In this document: positions 45,473 to 57,203 of the stretch, one piece after another
How the letters are laid out: each line of letters opens with the position of its first letter
How positions within the stretch are numbered: the stretch's first letter is position 1
Origin: Abelmoschus esculentus
Lineage: Eukaryota; Streptophyta; Magnoliopsida; Malvales; Malvaceae
NCBI GenBank assembly: GCA_035048815.1
Contig: JAUCBN010000024.1
Span: forward strand, 618,001 to 682,000
Direction of reading: 5' to 3'
Length of the DNA stretch: 64,000 bases
Notes under the pieces: generated by a model
The model's input: the letters and a program-made list of their open reading frames with translations, nothing else
Databases searched by the model: none
Told to the model about the DNA's origin: nothing
Position numbers and translations under genes: made by a program

Positions 45473-47485
45473 ATGATGTCACAACGTTTTGAACACGAGC
45501 ATCAGATTCTGTTCAATGAAGAGGAGAATAGTTCTAGTGAAGCAGCTCACTGCTGGAGGTGCGGTGAAGTGATGTCTGGACCAAGTTTTAGGTGTGCAGA
45601 GGCTGAGGCTGAGTGTGAGTTTTACCTACATAAAGAATGCGCAGAGGCACCCTCGCAGATTAAGCATCCTTTTCACCATGATCATCCTCTTCTTCTGTTG
45701 TCAAATCCTCCAGCAGAGCCAGGCTACAAAGGAGATTTTATCTGCAATTTTTGCGGTGAAAGAGGTGAAAACTTCGTTTATCATTGTGCTTGCAACTTAG
45801 ATCTACACATCAAATGTGCTTTGTTCACATTCAACATTGCTCAAAACAATTTCGGAAATCTTCATGGTATCGACTACAAAGATTCATCCATTTCCACACA
45901 AAATAGTAACAAGGAACTTGAAAGTTCAAAGTGCTTCGCATGTTGGGAACCATTATTTGATTCTGATTATTTCTCTCTTGATCATGGATTTAATCTTCAT
46001 AAGAAATGTGTTGAACTTTCTTTTGAAATCAATTATCCACATCACTATGAACACCCTCTTCGTCTACAGTTTAGTGTCAGTAAACTCCCTTGCATCATAT
46101 GCTATGACACCGATCGTGATGGACTTTGTTATTGTTGTTCAATTTGCAATGTTGCCATTCATATAGCATGTCTGTCACCGCCATCTGCTGTACAAGGTAG
46201 AGGGCATCAACACCCATTCAGTCTCTTTTTTAGACAAATGACCTTCAGCTGCGATGCATGTGGCGTCGAGGGTAACTCTGTTCCCTACATGTGCTCGAAT
46301 TGCAACCTGTTGGTCCATCAAAAATGCATTTCATTGCCACCCATCATCAAATTCTTTATGCATGAACACCCTCTTTTTCACTACTATTCCATTAGAAGAG
46401 ATGACTCTAAGTCTAAGAATTGGGATTGCATCCTTTGCCTCGATGAGGTGAATACAAAGCATGGGAGTTACTACTGTTCAGAGTGTCATATTATTATTCA
46501 TGTGAATTGTGCTACACTGGATCCAGAAGCTTACTCTGAAATAGAGTCTATCGAAAGTTTTAATGAGAATCGAGTATTACCCAAGGATTCTTATATTGTC
46601 ATCGAAAGAAACGAAGGTGAAGAAGCCACTATAATCAAACATTTCACTCATGAACACAACCTATTGCTAAGTGACAAGATCCTAGAGGATGATGAGTTCT
46701 GTGATGGGTGCACATTACTCATGTCAAAGTCATTCTACCATTGTTCAGAATGTAATTTTTTTCTTCACAAGAAATGTGTTGAATTTCCTACGCATAAGTA
46801 TCTTTGGTTCCATCTCTGCAGAGAACCACTCATCCTTTTTGCAGGTTGTGTTTTCAAATGTGAGTATTGCTGCCGCGCATGCAATGGCTTTGGTTATAAA
46901 TGTCATGGATGTGGGGTGCATTGTTGCCTGAGATGTACAACTTCTTACACTCTCACATGTGAAGGACATGAACATCCTGTCTCTTACAAATACAACCACA
47001 CAGAGTCATGCATTGGTTGTGGTGTGGAAAGAAATGGAGCATTCATATGTAAGATTTGCAGATTTGCTTTCTGTATTAAATGTGTTGAACTACCAAGCAA
47101 AGTTCGAGACAAATGTGATAAGCATCATTTGGCTCTTACCTGTAAAGATGATAATGCTTATTCAGAGAGTCATTTTTGTGACATTTGTGAAGAAGCTCGA
47201 AACCCAAGTGATTGGTTCTTTCACTGTGCAATTTGTGACACTTCTGGCCATATCGATTGTGTTCTTGGATTTGGAAAGTATTGGAAGATCAAGTCTGGAA
47301 ACATCTACAAAGAAGGGAAGCACTCGCACCCTCTGAGGTTTGTGAAGAAGAAGTATTATTATCCAGAATGTTTTGACTGTGGTGATCCCTGTATAAGTTT
47401 AGCTCTCGAGTGTGTGGAGCCAGGATGTGAATACATTGTCCACTGGGAATGTGTTTGCCCTTCTCGTTTGCTGTGTGAAGAATAG
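45473..47485 (+). CDS. Large DC1-domain (Cys/His-rich C1-like) protein
   Basis: A single-exon gene of 670 aa. It consists of about ten DC1/C1-like zinc-binding modules in tandem. Each shows the pattern H-x-H-x-L, C-x2-C, C-x2-C-x-F/Y-x-H-x2-C (for example HCWRCGEVMSG, YHCACNLDLHIKCA, YCCSICNVAIHIACL, YHCSECNFFLHKKCVEFP, YMCSNCNLLVHQKCISLP). No kinase, membrane segment or signal peptide is visible. The family is greatly expanded in plants; members respond to stress, hormones and pathogens and probably bind zinc and perhaps diacylglycerol-like ligands or partner proteins, but most are uncharacterised. The start at 45473 (MMSQRFEHEHQILFNEEENS) matches family starts. A CT-rich leader precedes it. 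The frame is intact throughout. Confidence 0.95.
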   Translation: MMSQRFEHEHQILFNEEENSSSEAAHCWRCGEVMSGPSFRCAEAEAECEFYLHKECAEAPSQIKHPFHHDHPLLLLSNPPAEPGYKGDFICNFCGERGENFVYHCACNLDLHIKCALFTFNIAQNNFGNLHGIDYKDSSISTQNSNKELESSKCFACWEPLFDSDYFSLDHGFNLHKKCVELSFEINYPHHYEHPLRLQFSVSKLPCIICYDTDRDGLCYCCSICNVAIHIACLSPPSAVQGRGHQHPFSLFFRQMTFSCDACGVEGNSVPYMCSNCNLLVHQKCISLPPIIKFFMHEHPLFHYYSIRRDDSKSKNWDCILCLDEVNTKHGSYYCSECHIIIHVNCATLDPEAYSEIESIESFNENRVLPKDSYIVIERNEGEEATIIKHFTHEHNLLLSDKILEDDEFCDGCTLLMSKSFYHCSECNFFLHKKCVEFPTHKYLWFHLCREPLILFAGCVFKCEYCCRACNGFGYKCHGCGVHCCLRCTTSYTLTCEGHEHPVSYKYNHTESCIGCGVERNGAFICKICRFAFCIKCVELPSKVRDKCDKHHLALTCKDDNAYSESHFCDICEEARNPSDWFFHCAICDTSGHIDCVLGFGKYWKIKSGNIYKEGKHSHPLRFVKKKYYYPECFDCGDPCISLALECVEPGCEYIVHWECVCPSRLLCEE

Positions 47486-47640
47486 CTGTCATTTCATTGC
47501 AGAAAACCCCCACAATTGTGGTTGTGTACCGACAGACCTGTGTATTACTTTCACTTGTAATATTGTTTCTGTTTCATAAAGGGTTGATTAAACTTGCCTA
47601 TTTTTAACTTAGACAATACATGGACTTTTTTTTTTTTTTT

Positions 47641-48228
47641 GAGAGAGTTATTAAAATATTGTAATTAAAAATTTTATTTTCAAAAATATGGTTCATACAT
47701 CATTATTTTTTATAATATTGTAGTTTACTGTAGCGTTCAGAAGGCTGCATGCATACAATCCATCTTTGAACAGTGATTCGAATAAAAAATAATATTTCGA
47801 CAAAAGCTTCATGCATACAACCCGACTTTGAATAGTGATTTGAAAAAAATCTCCGTTTACCATTGATGGTAAACAAACCAACTATTTCATTAATCAGTTT
47901 GACCCTATTTACCATCTTCTTTGAAGCGTTGAACATCATTCTAAATAGAGAATCAAGATATTTAGGATTTTGGATTTAGGGTAATAAGGTTCTAAAAATT
48001 CACAAATAAATTTAGGGTTAAGGAAATTAAGGTTCTAAAAAATTTAGGGTCTTGAAGCAGGTTTACCAACGATGGTAAACTAGCTTAATATTTTTTATTT
48101 GAATCACTGTTCAAAGACGGGTTGTATGTATGCAGCCTTCTGAATACTATAATATTATGAGAAATAATGTGTGAACCATATTTTTAGAAATAAAGTTTCC
48201 AAACACAATATTTTAATAATTCCTCCCT
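47641..48228. mobile_element. Inverted-repeat element downstream of the DC1 gene
   Basis: The left arm contains GTTATTAAAATATTG, AAAATATGGTTCATAC, CAGAAGGCTGCATGCATACA and TTTGAACAGTGATTCGAATA. The same blocks in the same order appear in reverse complement between about 48085 and 48228. Arms are about 150 bp. The left arm also carries a second, diverged copy of the GCATACAACCCGACTTTGAA unit. No coding capacity. It is probably a MITE or foldback element. Confidence 0.75.
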
Positions 48229-49444
48229 TTTTTTTTCTAATTTGGTCCTTTAACTTGCATTCTTAATCTGTTTATATTGCATGACAGTCTCATAATCTAC
48301 TGTTCAATAAAGTTTACTTGACCTTTATCTCTTGACCATGTCAGCTTTTATAGAAATTCCAAGTGATTTGTTTATAAATTTTGGTACCATTTGAAATTGT
48401 CAAAAATCGAATCATGATAATTAAAACTAAAAGTTCAGCATTTTATAATGATACACCATCGTTGGAAGAATATGTTGTCCATATATAAATGATTACATCT
48501 TTGAAATGGTCGTGACAAAGATGAAGTAAAAAATAAAAGAAAATGAAGAGTGAAGATGTATATCTCTCAATACATGTATGCAGATATCATTTCCACGCGA
48601 CTGCATCAATCTCATCCCTGGCTGATTTGTAAAGCTCAAGTCTTTTGGCAATTTGGGTTCTCCTCCCCATCAGTTGGGGGTCCTCGTCTAACATCGCACT
48701 AAGTCGTTCCTTCTGCATAAACACCACAAAGATTTAGTCGTAATCTAAAAAAGTTTCTAGCAAGGCTCGTGACTCGGTAACAAGACATGATTCAGTTTCC
48801 TTTACACAGCTGTGCCATAACTCGGTGTCCGAGAAATGCAGATCGAGTAATGTATGTATGTGGCATTTTATTCAAGTGGAATAACTAGAGAGTAGAGCCT
48901 AGAGTGTATAAGCAACTCTTCAAGGGGAACTTAAAAAATCCTATCCTACCAATAACAGTAGATATTGTCCAAAATGTTCGTTGTTGATGTTGATCAAATT
49001 GTGTATAGTTGTTTCTTTTCATTATTGATATGCACAGAACAGAAACATATTCAACATGGAGTATAATTTCTACAACCCAGGGGCAGGGGAAGTTGAGTGT
49101 GAAGGGGTTATTAAGAACACCGAGTAAGACTAGCTTCTAAAATGGGTGTACTCTTCCACAATCATTTCTTTATAACTCGAACAAATTTCTTTAAAATTTG
49201 TGCATATAAGAAGTAAAATTATAAACAATTTAATTTACCTCCCTTCTCCCTATTTGGGCATAAAAGTTGGTCAGCAGTGACCTCTTGGCCTCTCTGACTT
49301 GGCAATAAACCACGGCTTTAGGAATAGTATTCTTCAATGTATCAGAAACCAAGGCAATATAAGCGCTAACATTTGATCCTGAACCAACAAACACATATTT
49401 ATCACTACTTGTTAATCAATATGTATTCAGTATGGGAATATGGG

Positions 49445-49660
49445 TTAGGATCCTCTTACATTGTGTAAACTCATTTACTTTTACACTTTCTTTGGACCGT
49501 TGGACAATAGTAATTAATGGCTAAGACTATGTCCTTACCTTTTTTTCTCGAAGTAAAAATCTTTACATTATCTACTATTAATCTCATCTATCCATTTACC
49601 ATCATCAAACGGTTCAAATAAAGTGTTTACATAACGTAAGAGGATCCTATCTCATATAAT
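49445..49660. mobile_element. MITE in the last-but-one DRP1 intron
   Basis: The left end TTAGGATCCTCTTACATTGT matches the reverse-complemented right end ATAGGATCCTCTTACGTTAT, continuing into GTAAACTCATTTAC / GTAAACACTTTATT. It is about 215 bp with no coding capacity, and sits in the large intron between DRP1 exons at 49378 and 51827. Confidence 0.7.
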
Positions 49661-50558
49661 GTCTAAGACTGATGTTTGAACATTGTATATGTTCTAAAGT
49701 TGGTCCTGGAAATAATTAAGGAATTTCCATAATTAAAGTAAATTGAATTTTAAGAAAAAATAGAATTCAAGAATATTTTGAAACAGTACGCGAAATTATG
49801 TGCTATGAGGATCATAGAGAAAATCCCTTATTTGGTCACATAAATATTAACACAAGGCAAAGATAAATTATTATCTGAGTATTAAAATTGTTTGACATAA
49901 CATAAAGAAAATGTACAAATTTAAACTTGAAATTAGAAAGATTACGATAAATAAAAGTTCTAGTAAAAAATAAGCAAATATTTTCCTTCTCTTTGTTCAA
50001 ACCAAGTCATTTGAGTGGTTAAAAATTACGTAATCACTAATTTTATCCGGGTCTATGCTCAAATTAAATCAATCCACATCCCTTTTTAATACCCAAATCA
50101 CCTTAACTTACCCTAATTTTATCACTTGTTTTATAATTATTATTATCCTTACTATCTCTTAATTAAAACCAAAAATCCAAAAATATATAAATATATGATA
50201 TAAATAAAAGCCTTTTATTAGAGCCCACTTTTATAAGCCCAAACCATAAATAAATTTGACCTATTAAATATAATTTTATAATATAAAAAATATAATAAAA
50301 ATCCCTACTTGGTACCCAAGGTCTTGTTTTTAATTGATTATTATTTTTAAAGGGATAAACCTAAAATATCCTTCATCATATTATAGATACCCTTATATAT
50401 TAAAACCTAAACCTATTTTATTCCCATATGTTACCCTTTACCCTAACTATATATATAACGTTTACCCTAAAAATAAAAGACCCCCCCTAACCATATTTTT
50501 CATTTTTCACAGCCGCATTTCTCCACCCTCACTGCCTCTGCCGATTTCATTTCCAAAA

Positions 50559-50601
50559 CCATTTCCATTTCCATTTTCCATTTCCATTTCCATTTCCATT
50601 G
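50559..50601. repeat. (CCATTT)n hexanucleotide repeat
   Basis: About seven CCATTT units lie in the large DRP1 intron. The surrounding 50.3-51.7 kb is pyrimidine-rich. It includes GTGGCCGGTGGCGACTCCAC near 51400, a motif I associate with plant gypsy-type LTR ends, so this part of the intron may be an LTR remnant (inference, low certainty). Confidence 0.7.
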
Positions 50602-53600
50602 GTAAGTTGGTAGCCTCCATTATTTATATTTTTACTCTCATTGAATCACTTCACCCATTTGGTTGGTTATTTTTCAAGTTATGCCTTAATCTAATCATTG
50701 CTTTTACCGTTTAGTTTAATTTGTGGATTGATTTTAATCGAGCATATTTAGATGTATATATTTCTTTTTGATATATTTATTGTGTATTCCATTCTTATGG
50801 TTCAATGAAAATATGAATATTTTTATTGGTATCTTTTATTGTTTTTTTATTTGTTTATTTATATATGTTATTTGTTTGTTGGTCTATTTATTTTAATCTT
50901 TGTTATCATGTGTTGTATAATATTCTTAAGTGTTTATGTACCTTTTTATTCATGATATTTATTTATTTATTTTTGTTAATGTTGTTACATGCTTTGTATA
51001 TATGCCATGCATTTTATAGTTTTTTATTCATGTAAATATTTATATATATATATATATTACTTTTTTTAATTTTGTAAATTACATACACCACATTAAATTA
51101 ATGAGTCTAATTAAACGTCTTTATTTGGTCGTAACGGGCCCGTGTTCCAACGTAATGGTCGCGGTGTATGCGTTGCCTCCGAATAAAGACACGGTAAAAA
51201 TAAAATTGATTTGAATCTTTAAACAAAAATTAATTTAAATGCCACTTTAATCCAAAAAATCTAAAATTAATTAAGCGGTAATTTAATAAAGGTGCCAATT
51301 TTGGGCGGTTTTAAACCCTAAACCCGTTTTTAACCGTAACCGACTCTCGAACCCAAATCATTTCAAATCTCTGGTTTTTACGGTGACCGGCCTACTAAAG
51401 TGGCCGGTGGCGACTCCACCCTTTTTTAAAAATCCCTAATTTTAAAATTTTCCTTTTCAATCTAAAATTCCCTTTTTTAATCTCAAATCCCTAATTTCAA
51501 CTTTTCAATTCCTATTTTTTTTTAAAGAACCCTATATTTCAAATTTCTTTCAACATTTCAAAATTCCCAATTTCTGTACACAATTTAAAAACATAATTTT
51601 TAATTTTCAAATCCTAATTTTCTAAATTTCCTCAAAATCCCTAAACTCCACTTTTCAAACCCTGATTTAAATTCCACTAGTGACCCCTTTCCCTTCTTTA
51701 CTACACCCCTATTATTATTTTTAAGAATTTTATAAGGGTCGCTACAAAGTGAAGTTGGTTTATTGCTACACTCCTACCAAACAAAGCAAAAGCGTGGTAA
51801 CAATCAATAAAGAGAATATGACATACCAATCCTTCTGAGAGAATAATCCTGGTAAAGGTCATTGTTTGGGCGAGGTGGAGTTGCATTCTTCTCCGGTTTC
51901 CTCTCTGATTCTGCATGAAGCTTCCGGAAAAAATCAACAGTAAAGTAACTGGACTCCATCTCCACTAACCGTATCACTGTTTTACGACCTTCTTCACGAA
52001 ATCTTTCCAAAGCTTCATTTGCCGCAGTAGCTATGTCATTTTTAAGGGTTGGGAACCGCTTCAATTCCTGTAGTTGCATCCAATTAGCATATTATCTATA
52101 GGGCCTATTTAGTAGGCTGAATGAACTCATGAAGAAAATGTTGAAATATTGGGTCAACTTCTAGGAACACACAAAAGTAGCAGGTAAAAAAAAACGCTCA
52201 CACTTACACTTTTTCTTTTGTCCATTTCACATTTATAAGAAAAATCTCAATTAAAAGTGACAAATCATGAAAAATATTAGTTGAAGCCATATTTCTCCCC
52301 AAAGAATCATGAAAATGAATGTTTCCAGCTAATAAGTACTTACCTCTGTTTCAGCTATTGACTTCCTCACAAGTTCTTTCAAAACAAAGTGTACCTGAAG
52401 ATTAAAGCATATGAGATAAAAGTTTCACTTTTTTTTGAAAAATTATATAGGAAAGAATAAATAGATATTGCAATAAAGAAACAAGCTACTAAGCGAAACA
52501 GACGCTCAAATGACCCTCATACAAGACTACAAGAGTTAGACTCATGAGAACCAAACATATAAATCTTCCACAAATAGCCTACACAAAAACTTCTTGTCAA
52601 AATCTTCATGTTGGAACCAGCACTGTATAATGCATACGTGATAGCCCAGCATATCAAGTTTGATAATACTTTTCAAGGAGCTAGACGACCAAATATAAAA
52701 GAACAGACAATAAAAGTGTATGAGACAAAAACCTGAAATATTTGAAAACCATTAACAATAATCCACCCTCATGGAAAGGATGATAAAGCTGAAGATTTCT
52801 CCACTCTTAACAGATTATTTTCCACTCTTCGTGAAGTTTTCTGCCAGTCATAGCCTTTCAATTTCTAATTTCTAACAGTAGAAAAAAAGTCCAAGCTATA
52901 GTTTTTTACCAATTCCTAGCCTAGAAGAAAACAAGAATAACTAGATTGACCATTGCAGTGTCTCTTAGTAATTACGTACATCTTTCAAGTGTCTCCCACA
53001 CCCTTCATGCATCTAGAAACACATATTATAACTGAACTTCTAGAGAGTCCCATCAATATTGAAAGTTAACCAAGCAACAGCAGCATTAGTAAAAACATTA
53101 TATGATATTCAGTGTGTGTTTGTGTGCATCTGTACTCAAAGTAAAAGTAACAGCACTGGATAAGAACATTACAGCATCTACAGAGGCTTCAGCTGGCCCC
53201 TTGAAATAGTTAATAGAACCATCAATGAGCCTTCTGTATCCTTGTTCTGGAGCAATCAAATGTGGCTGATAGCCGTCGGCTTCAGAGACAACTTTCTGAA
53301 CATTTTTTAATGAAAGATGACGATCAAAAGGGAGCTTCTTCAAAGCAGCCGGCAATTGGTGGTCAAAAACTCCATAAATTCGATCACCGCCGGGTCGCCT
53401 GAAGCAGCAACTTACTGTGTTTAATTATATAAAAAATTAAGGGACGAGTCTAAAATTATACTGCGGGAATTGGCATAGCTGACCACATTCATAGAAAACA
53501 TACTTTACAACAATAATAAATAATGTCATAAGACTTATAGAACTTTCTAGGACGCAACCTCATTTTCATAGTTGACTATAGCTAGCACCATATACAAGCC

Positions 53601-55264
53601 AACCAGACAATATACTGCCTAGTATGTTTCCTAATTCCTATGAAAGTATAGCTTAAATACTGAATAGTAAGAGGTTGGAACAGTATCTTTAATGATTGAA
53701 TAATATGATTCCTTAATTGCAAGTTTACAATCACTAGACGCATATGAATATGTTAACATACTTTAAGGAATCAGACCTCGTAAAATAAGAAATTGAACTC
53801 AGAAAGTAGAAATACTCTAATAAGAATTAAGTGTATAAGCTGACCAAACAATTAAATCAAACTGGTATAGAAGTGACAATGCTGAAAAAAATGTGCACTT
53901 ACCCTCCATCCAGATGCTCCTTGAAAACACGATCAAATGCACGGCAAAGTATTATAATCAGCTACTTGCATAGCTGTTAAGAATGCTTGTTGAGTGCATT
54001 TGTGCTAGTGGTGTTAATCAATCTGAGAGTTTTTTCCCAAAATAAAGTATTATAAGTAAAGCATTTTTTTCCTTCATTGCACTGAATGTAGCTACCAATA
54101 CCATGAGTACAGTACTCTGTGTATCCCATAAGTTAAAGTTATCAAGCCAACACTTATCACGGTTTGAAGCAACCTAGTCTAGATGTCATAGATATTCCAA
54201 CCACAAAGGCTTTTGTTTTCTTTTCCCTTTTCAAAATATCTAGATGTAAACAAGAATGTCTATTTCATATGCAAGCATTTCTCTTACTTTAAAAGGGATG
54301 GGAAAACGATGCTATCAATTTGTACCCATAACCTCTCCAAATCCTAAAGGATGAAGAAACTGAATTTCATGCACATATTTCCAAAGAAAAAAGGAAACAT
54401 AAACAGATAAACACCAGAAAATAAGCTAGAAAGTTTGAGAACAAGAGTAGGTAACAAATTCAAATTCTTCGATAATCAAGCATCCTAATAGTGGTAGTAC
54501 CGAAATCAGTGAATCTCCTCCTGGGTGCATGAAGAAACTCAGCATATTCAGCCCCTGATTCTGTCTTATGAAGCTGCAACACCAATGGCCTCCGTGTAAC
54601 GATCCCTTAAAACTCAGGAAAAAAACAAAAATTAGATTTTGAAAGGAACATGTTCTTCATTAGTTCATCATAACTAACTTCAAATATCCTATAGGAATAT
54701 GTCTTTATCTTATTTTTTTTAGTTCGGGAACATGTTTTAAATCATAATTACAAGCGAAAACTTGGATTTTAATTTTGGAACAGAGATCCCGTCAAATTAC
54801 GCTCACTATAGTCATGATCTAAAGCTATGCTAAAATGATTTATTTGGCTAAAATTAGACATCGAATGAATATGTTAATTGCCAACTATATCACCTTTCAA
54901 TCAGCATGATCCGACATTTAAGTTCTTAGTTTTCCTATTATTAATTATTTTATTAAGATTCCAATAAATGGTAGAAACTTTACCAGATCCACGAGGTAAG
55001 AAATCCCTCCCTACAATGCTCTCCAAAACTGAAGATTTCCCTGAACTCTATTTCCCAATGAAAAAAAAAGTATAAATAAAAATATTAAAAAAACAATGAA
55101 AAGGAGAACTAGCAAAGGGATGTGTTTAATAGGAATTTGACCTGGCCACCGACAACAGCAACAGAAGGAAGAGCTTCCCAGAGTGACATTCCTTGACCGC
55201 CATGATCGCCGAGGACAGTGCAGGCTCTTTGGATTTTGTTTACGAGACCGATCAAGCTCTCCAT

Positions 55265-57096
55265 TGTCGCCATTTCTCAGCGCGAAAATGGAGGGGATTT
55301 GGATCTGACACGAGAAATCCGGATCGGAAATGGGCCGCTCGGATCAGAAAAATCTGGGAATTGAAGTTCGATGCAGAGAGAAAATGAAGTATTTTACTAA
55401 TGTACCAGTTTTTAATTTAAAAACTACTACTTTTCCTGTGAAAATCAAATTATGGTAATGTAATTATAAGCTTTTTTTCGAATTCTTTTATTAGTCCTTA
55501 TATTAAATTATATATTAATCCTTTTAATTTGTCATTTTAATTTTATATAAAGATTTAATATTTTACCTCGTTAATCTAATTAATTATTGATGATTATAAT
55601 ATTTTATAAAAAATGTCAAGTTTAGAGATTGATATAGACAAAAAATAGAGACTAAATTAATATATATTATTTTTTAAAATTAATTATACTATTTATCTAA
55701 ATTATAATTTTTGGTTTAAATTGACCTTCATTCTTAATTCTATCTTTAAATTATTAATAGTGTTATATTATAAATTTATTACTTCATATTTAAATCTCTT
55801 AGCATCTATAAATTTAGAATTTTAAACATTTTAAACATTTAAATATACTCAATCTTATTTTTTATATTATACTGATAAAATAGTAATCAAATTAAATTGA
55901 ATTGAATTTTTTTTTATGATACAAACATAAATACGACATATATTAAACATAAACAGAATGCCTTGTATTAAACGTATTAAACTGTATTTTTGAGTAAAAC
56001 TCAAGTCAAAACCCGGGTTATGACAAATTAGATGTCAGACCAATTCAAGCTCTACATAAAAAAAAAAACAAAAAAACTCTTCCAATATTATTTTTTAATC
56101 ATAAATTTAATTTAAATTTTTTTAATAGATATCAAATTCCTTATCATATTTATGAATACTAAATTGATATTTATTTCGATTTAAATAAAAATAAATACTT
56201 AAAGTATATGTTTTAATAATAAAAAATTAAAAGAAAGTATAAATTAAAATATAACACGTCTAAATCTTATTAATTAACAAATTCTTTTAATGATAATTAA
56301 TTACCACACCTAAAATTTTAACAATTAAAACTTTAAAGTTTAAACCTTTATTTTTATAAAAAAAAATATATTATAAAACTTAAAGTTTTACGCACTTATT
56401 TTTCATTTAAGCCATTCATTTAACACAAAGATGACAAGGGGTCCCCCACCCTTATATTTGACAAGCACATTTTAACCTTTGCCGTCCTTCCATGACAAAG
56501 GATCTATCGGTCCAGTGTCATCAAATTTTCCCCTACGGAAACAAACAACAGAAGTTTTCAAAGGGAAAACTAAACTAATCACATACCGGACTTGGGACAA
56601 AGCAGTCTATTTTTCCCGGCATGTGAGACCTCGTCGCTTTACCACAGCCGTGGTTATCGGCCGATTATCATTCGGACGAACATAAACAAAGAAAACAAAC
56701 TCGTTGTTATCGGATTTACAGGCAAATTATAGCTATTAATGAGAATAAAACACAATCCAACAGGAGGATAGGGTTTGATTACAGTAATATTAACAAACTT
56801 CATCTTTTTAAAAAGACAAACCACACACTACCTGCACTGCAGATTACAAATATCAACTGCAAAACACAATAATGAAAGGAAACCATACTACCTACACAAC
56901 CAACATAACCATTGCCCAATCCAAAGAAAAACCTGACAAAAGGTTAGCCCACAGTCAATAGTTCAGTTTTTATCCCCTTCTTTAGCTCATCTCTAAGCAG
57001 AGGAAAAGACAGCACTCTATGTCAGACAGTCGCATACGCAATAGGCTCATCGGCATGCAAGTTATATAATCTTATAATCAATCACAAAAGTAGAGG

Positions 57097-57131
<35 letters not shown>

Positions 57132-57203
57132 GAAATAAAACAAAGGACCCAGGAGACTTATGCAAATTTTGCTCCTTGCCGCTGCTGCAACTAAAATTTG
57201 TTG
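55265..57203. other. AT-rich intergenic DNA
   Basis: No gene is supported. The region left of 55.4 kb holds the DRP1 5' flank. The open frame at 56479-56685 has no recognisable features. The right part should contain the MAP70 3' UTR and a (TA)n run at 57100-57127. Confidence 0.45.
57100..57127. repeat. (TA)n microsatellite
   Basis: A pure TA dinucleotide run, just beyond the MAP70 stop codon. Confidence 0.9.

Larger units (their letters stand above)
48587..55264 (-). pseudogene. DRP1C-like dynamin-related protein lacking the central GTPase region
   Basis: Exons recognised: 55264-55142, 55047-54984, 54605-54501, a remnant ending at 53903, 53398-53173, 52394-52344, 52067-51827, 49378-49239 and 48712-48587. 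The N-terminus has the P-loop GGQSSGKSSVLES and IVTRRPLVLQLHKTESGAEY. The stalk and GED are near-perfect (RPGGDRIYGVFDHQLPAALK, VSEADGYQPHLIAPEQGYRR, CQVREAKRSLL, AMLDEDPQLM, ARDEIDAVAWK). Between RRFTDF and LCRAFDRVFKEHLDGG about 220 residues of the family are missing, including the DLPG and TKLD GTP-binding motifs. The DNA there (53.95-54.5 kb) shows no coding remnants. DRP1 proteins act in membrane scission at the plasma membrane and cell plate. This copy cannot be a normal GTPase. Confidence 0.87.

Noticed and set aside
50334..50714. 126-codon Pro/Phe/Ile-rich plus-strand frame
   Set aside because: Translation of the CCATTT repeat and surrounding pyrimidine-rich DNA in a DRP1 intron; composition is repeat-driven.
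56479..56685. 68-codon plus-strand frame between DRP1 and MAP70
   Set aside because: No motif, no start context and no splice support; random composition is sufficient to explain it.
57160..57200. Alternative MAP70 last exon starting at the TTTTAG or TTGCAG acceptors
   Set aside because: The upstream acceptor at 57244 yields NVSRSGLTRSTQ and a stop, which matches remembered MAP70 C-termini.
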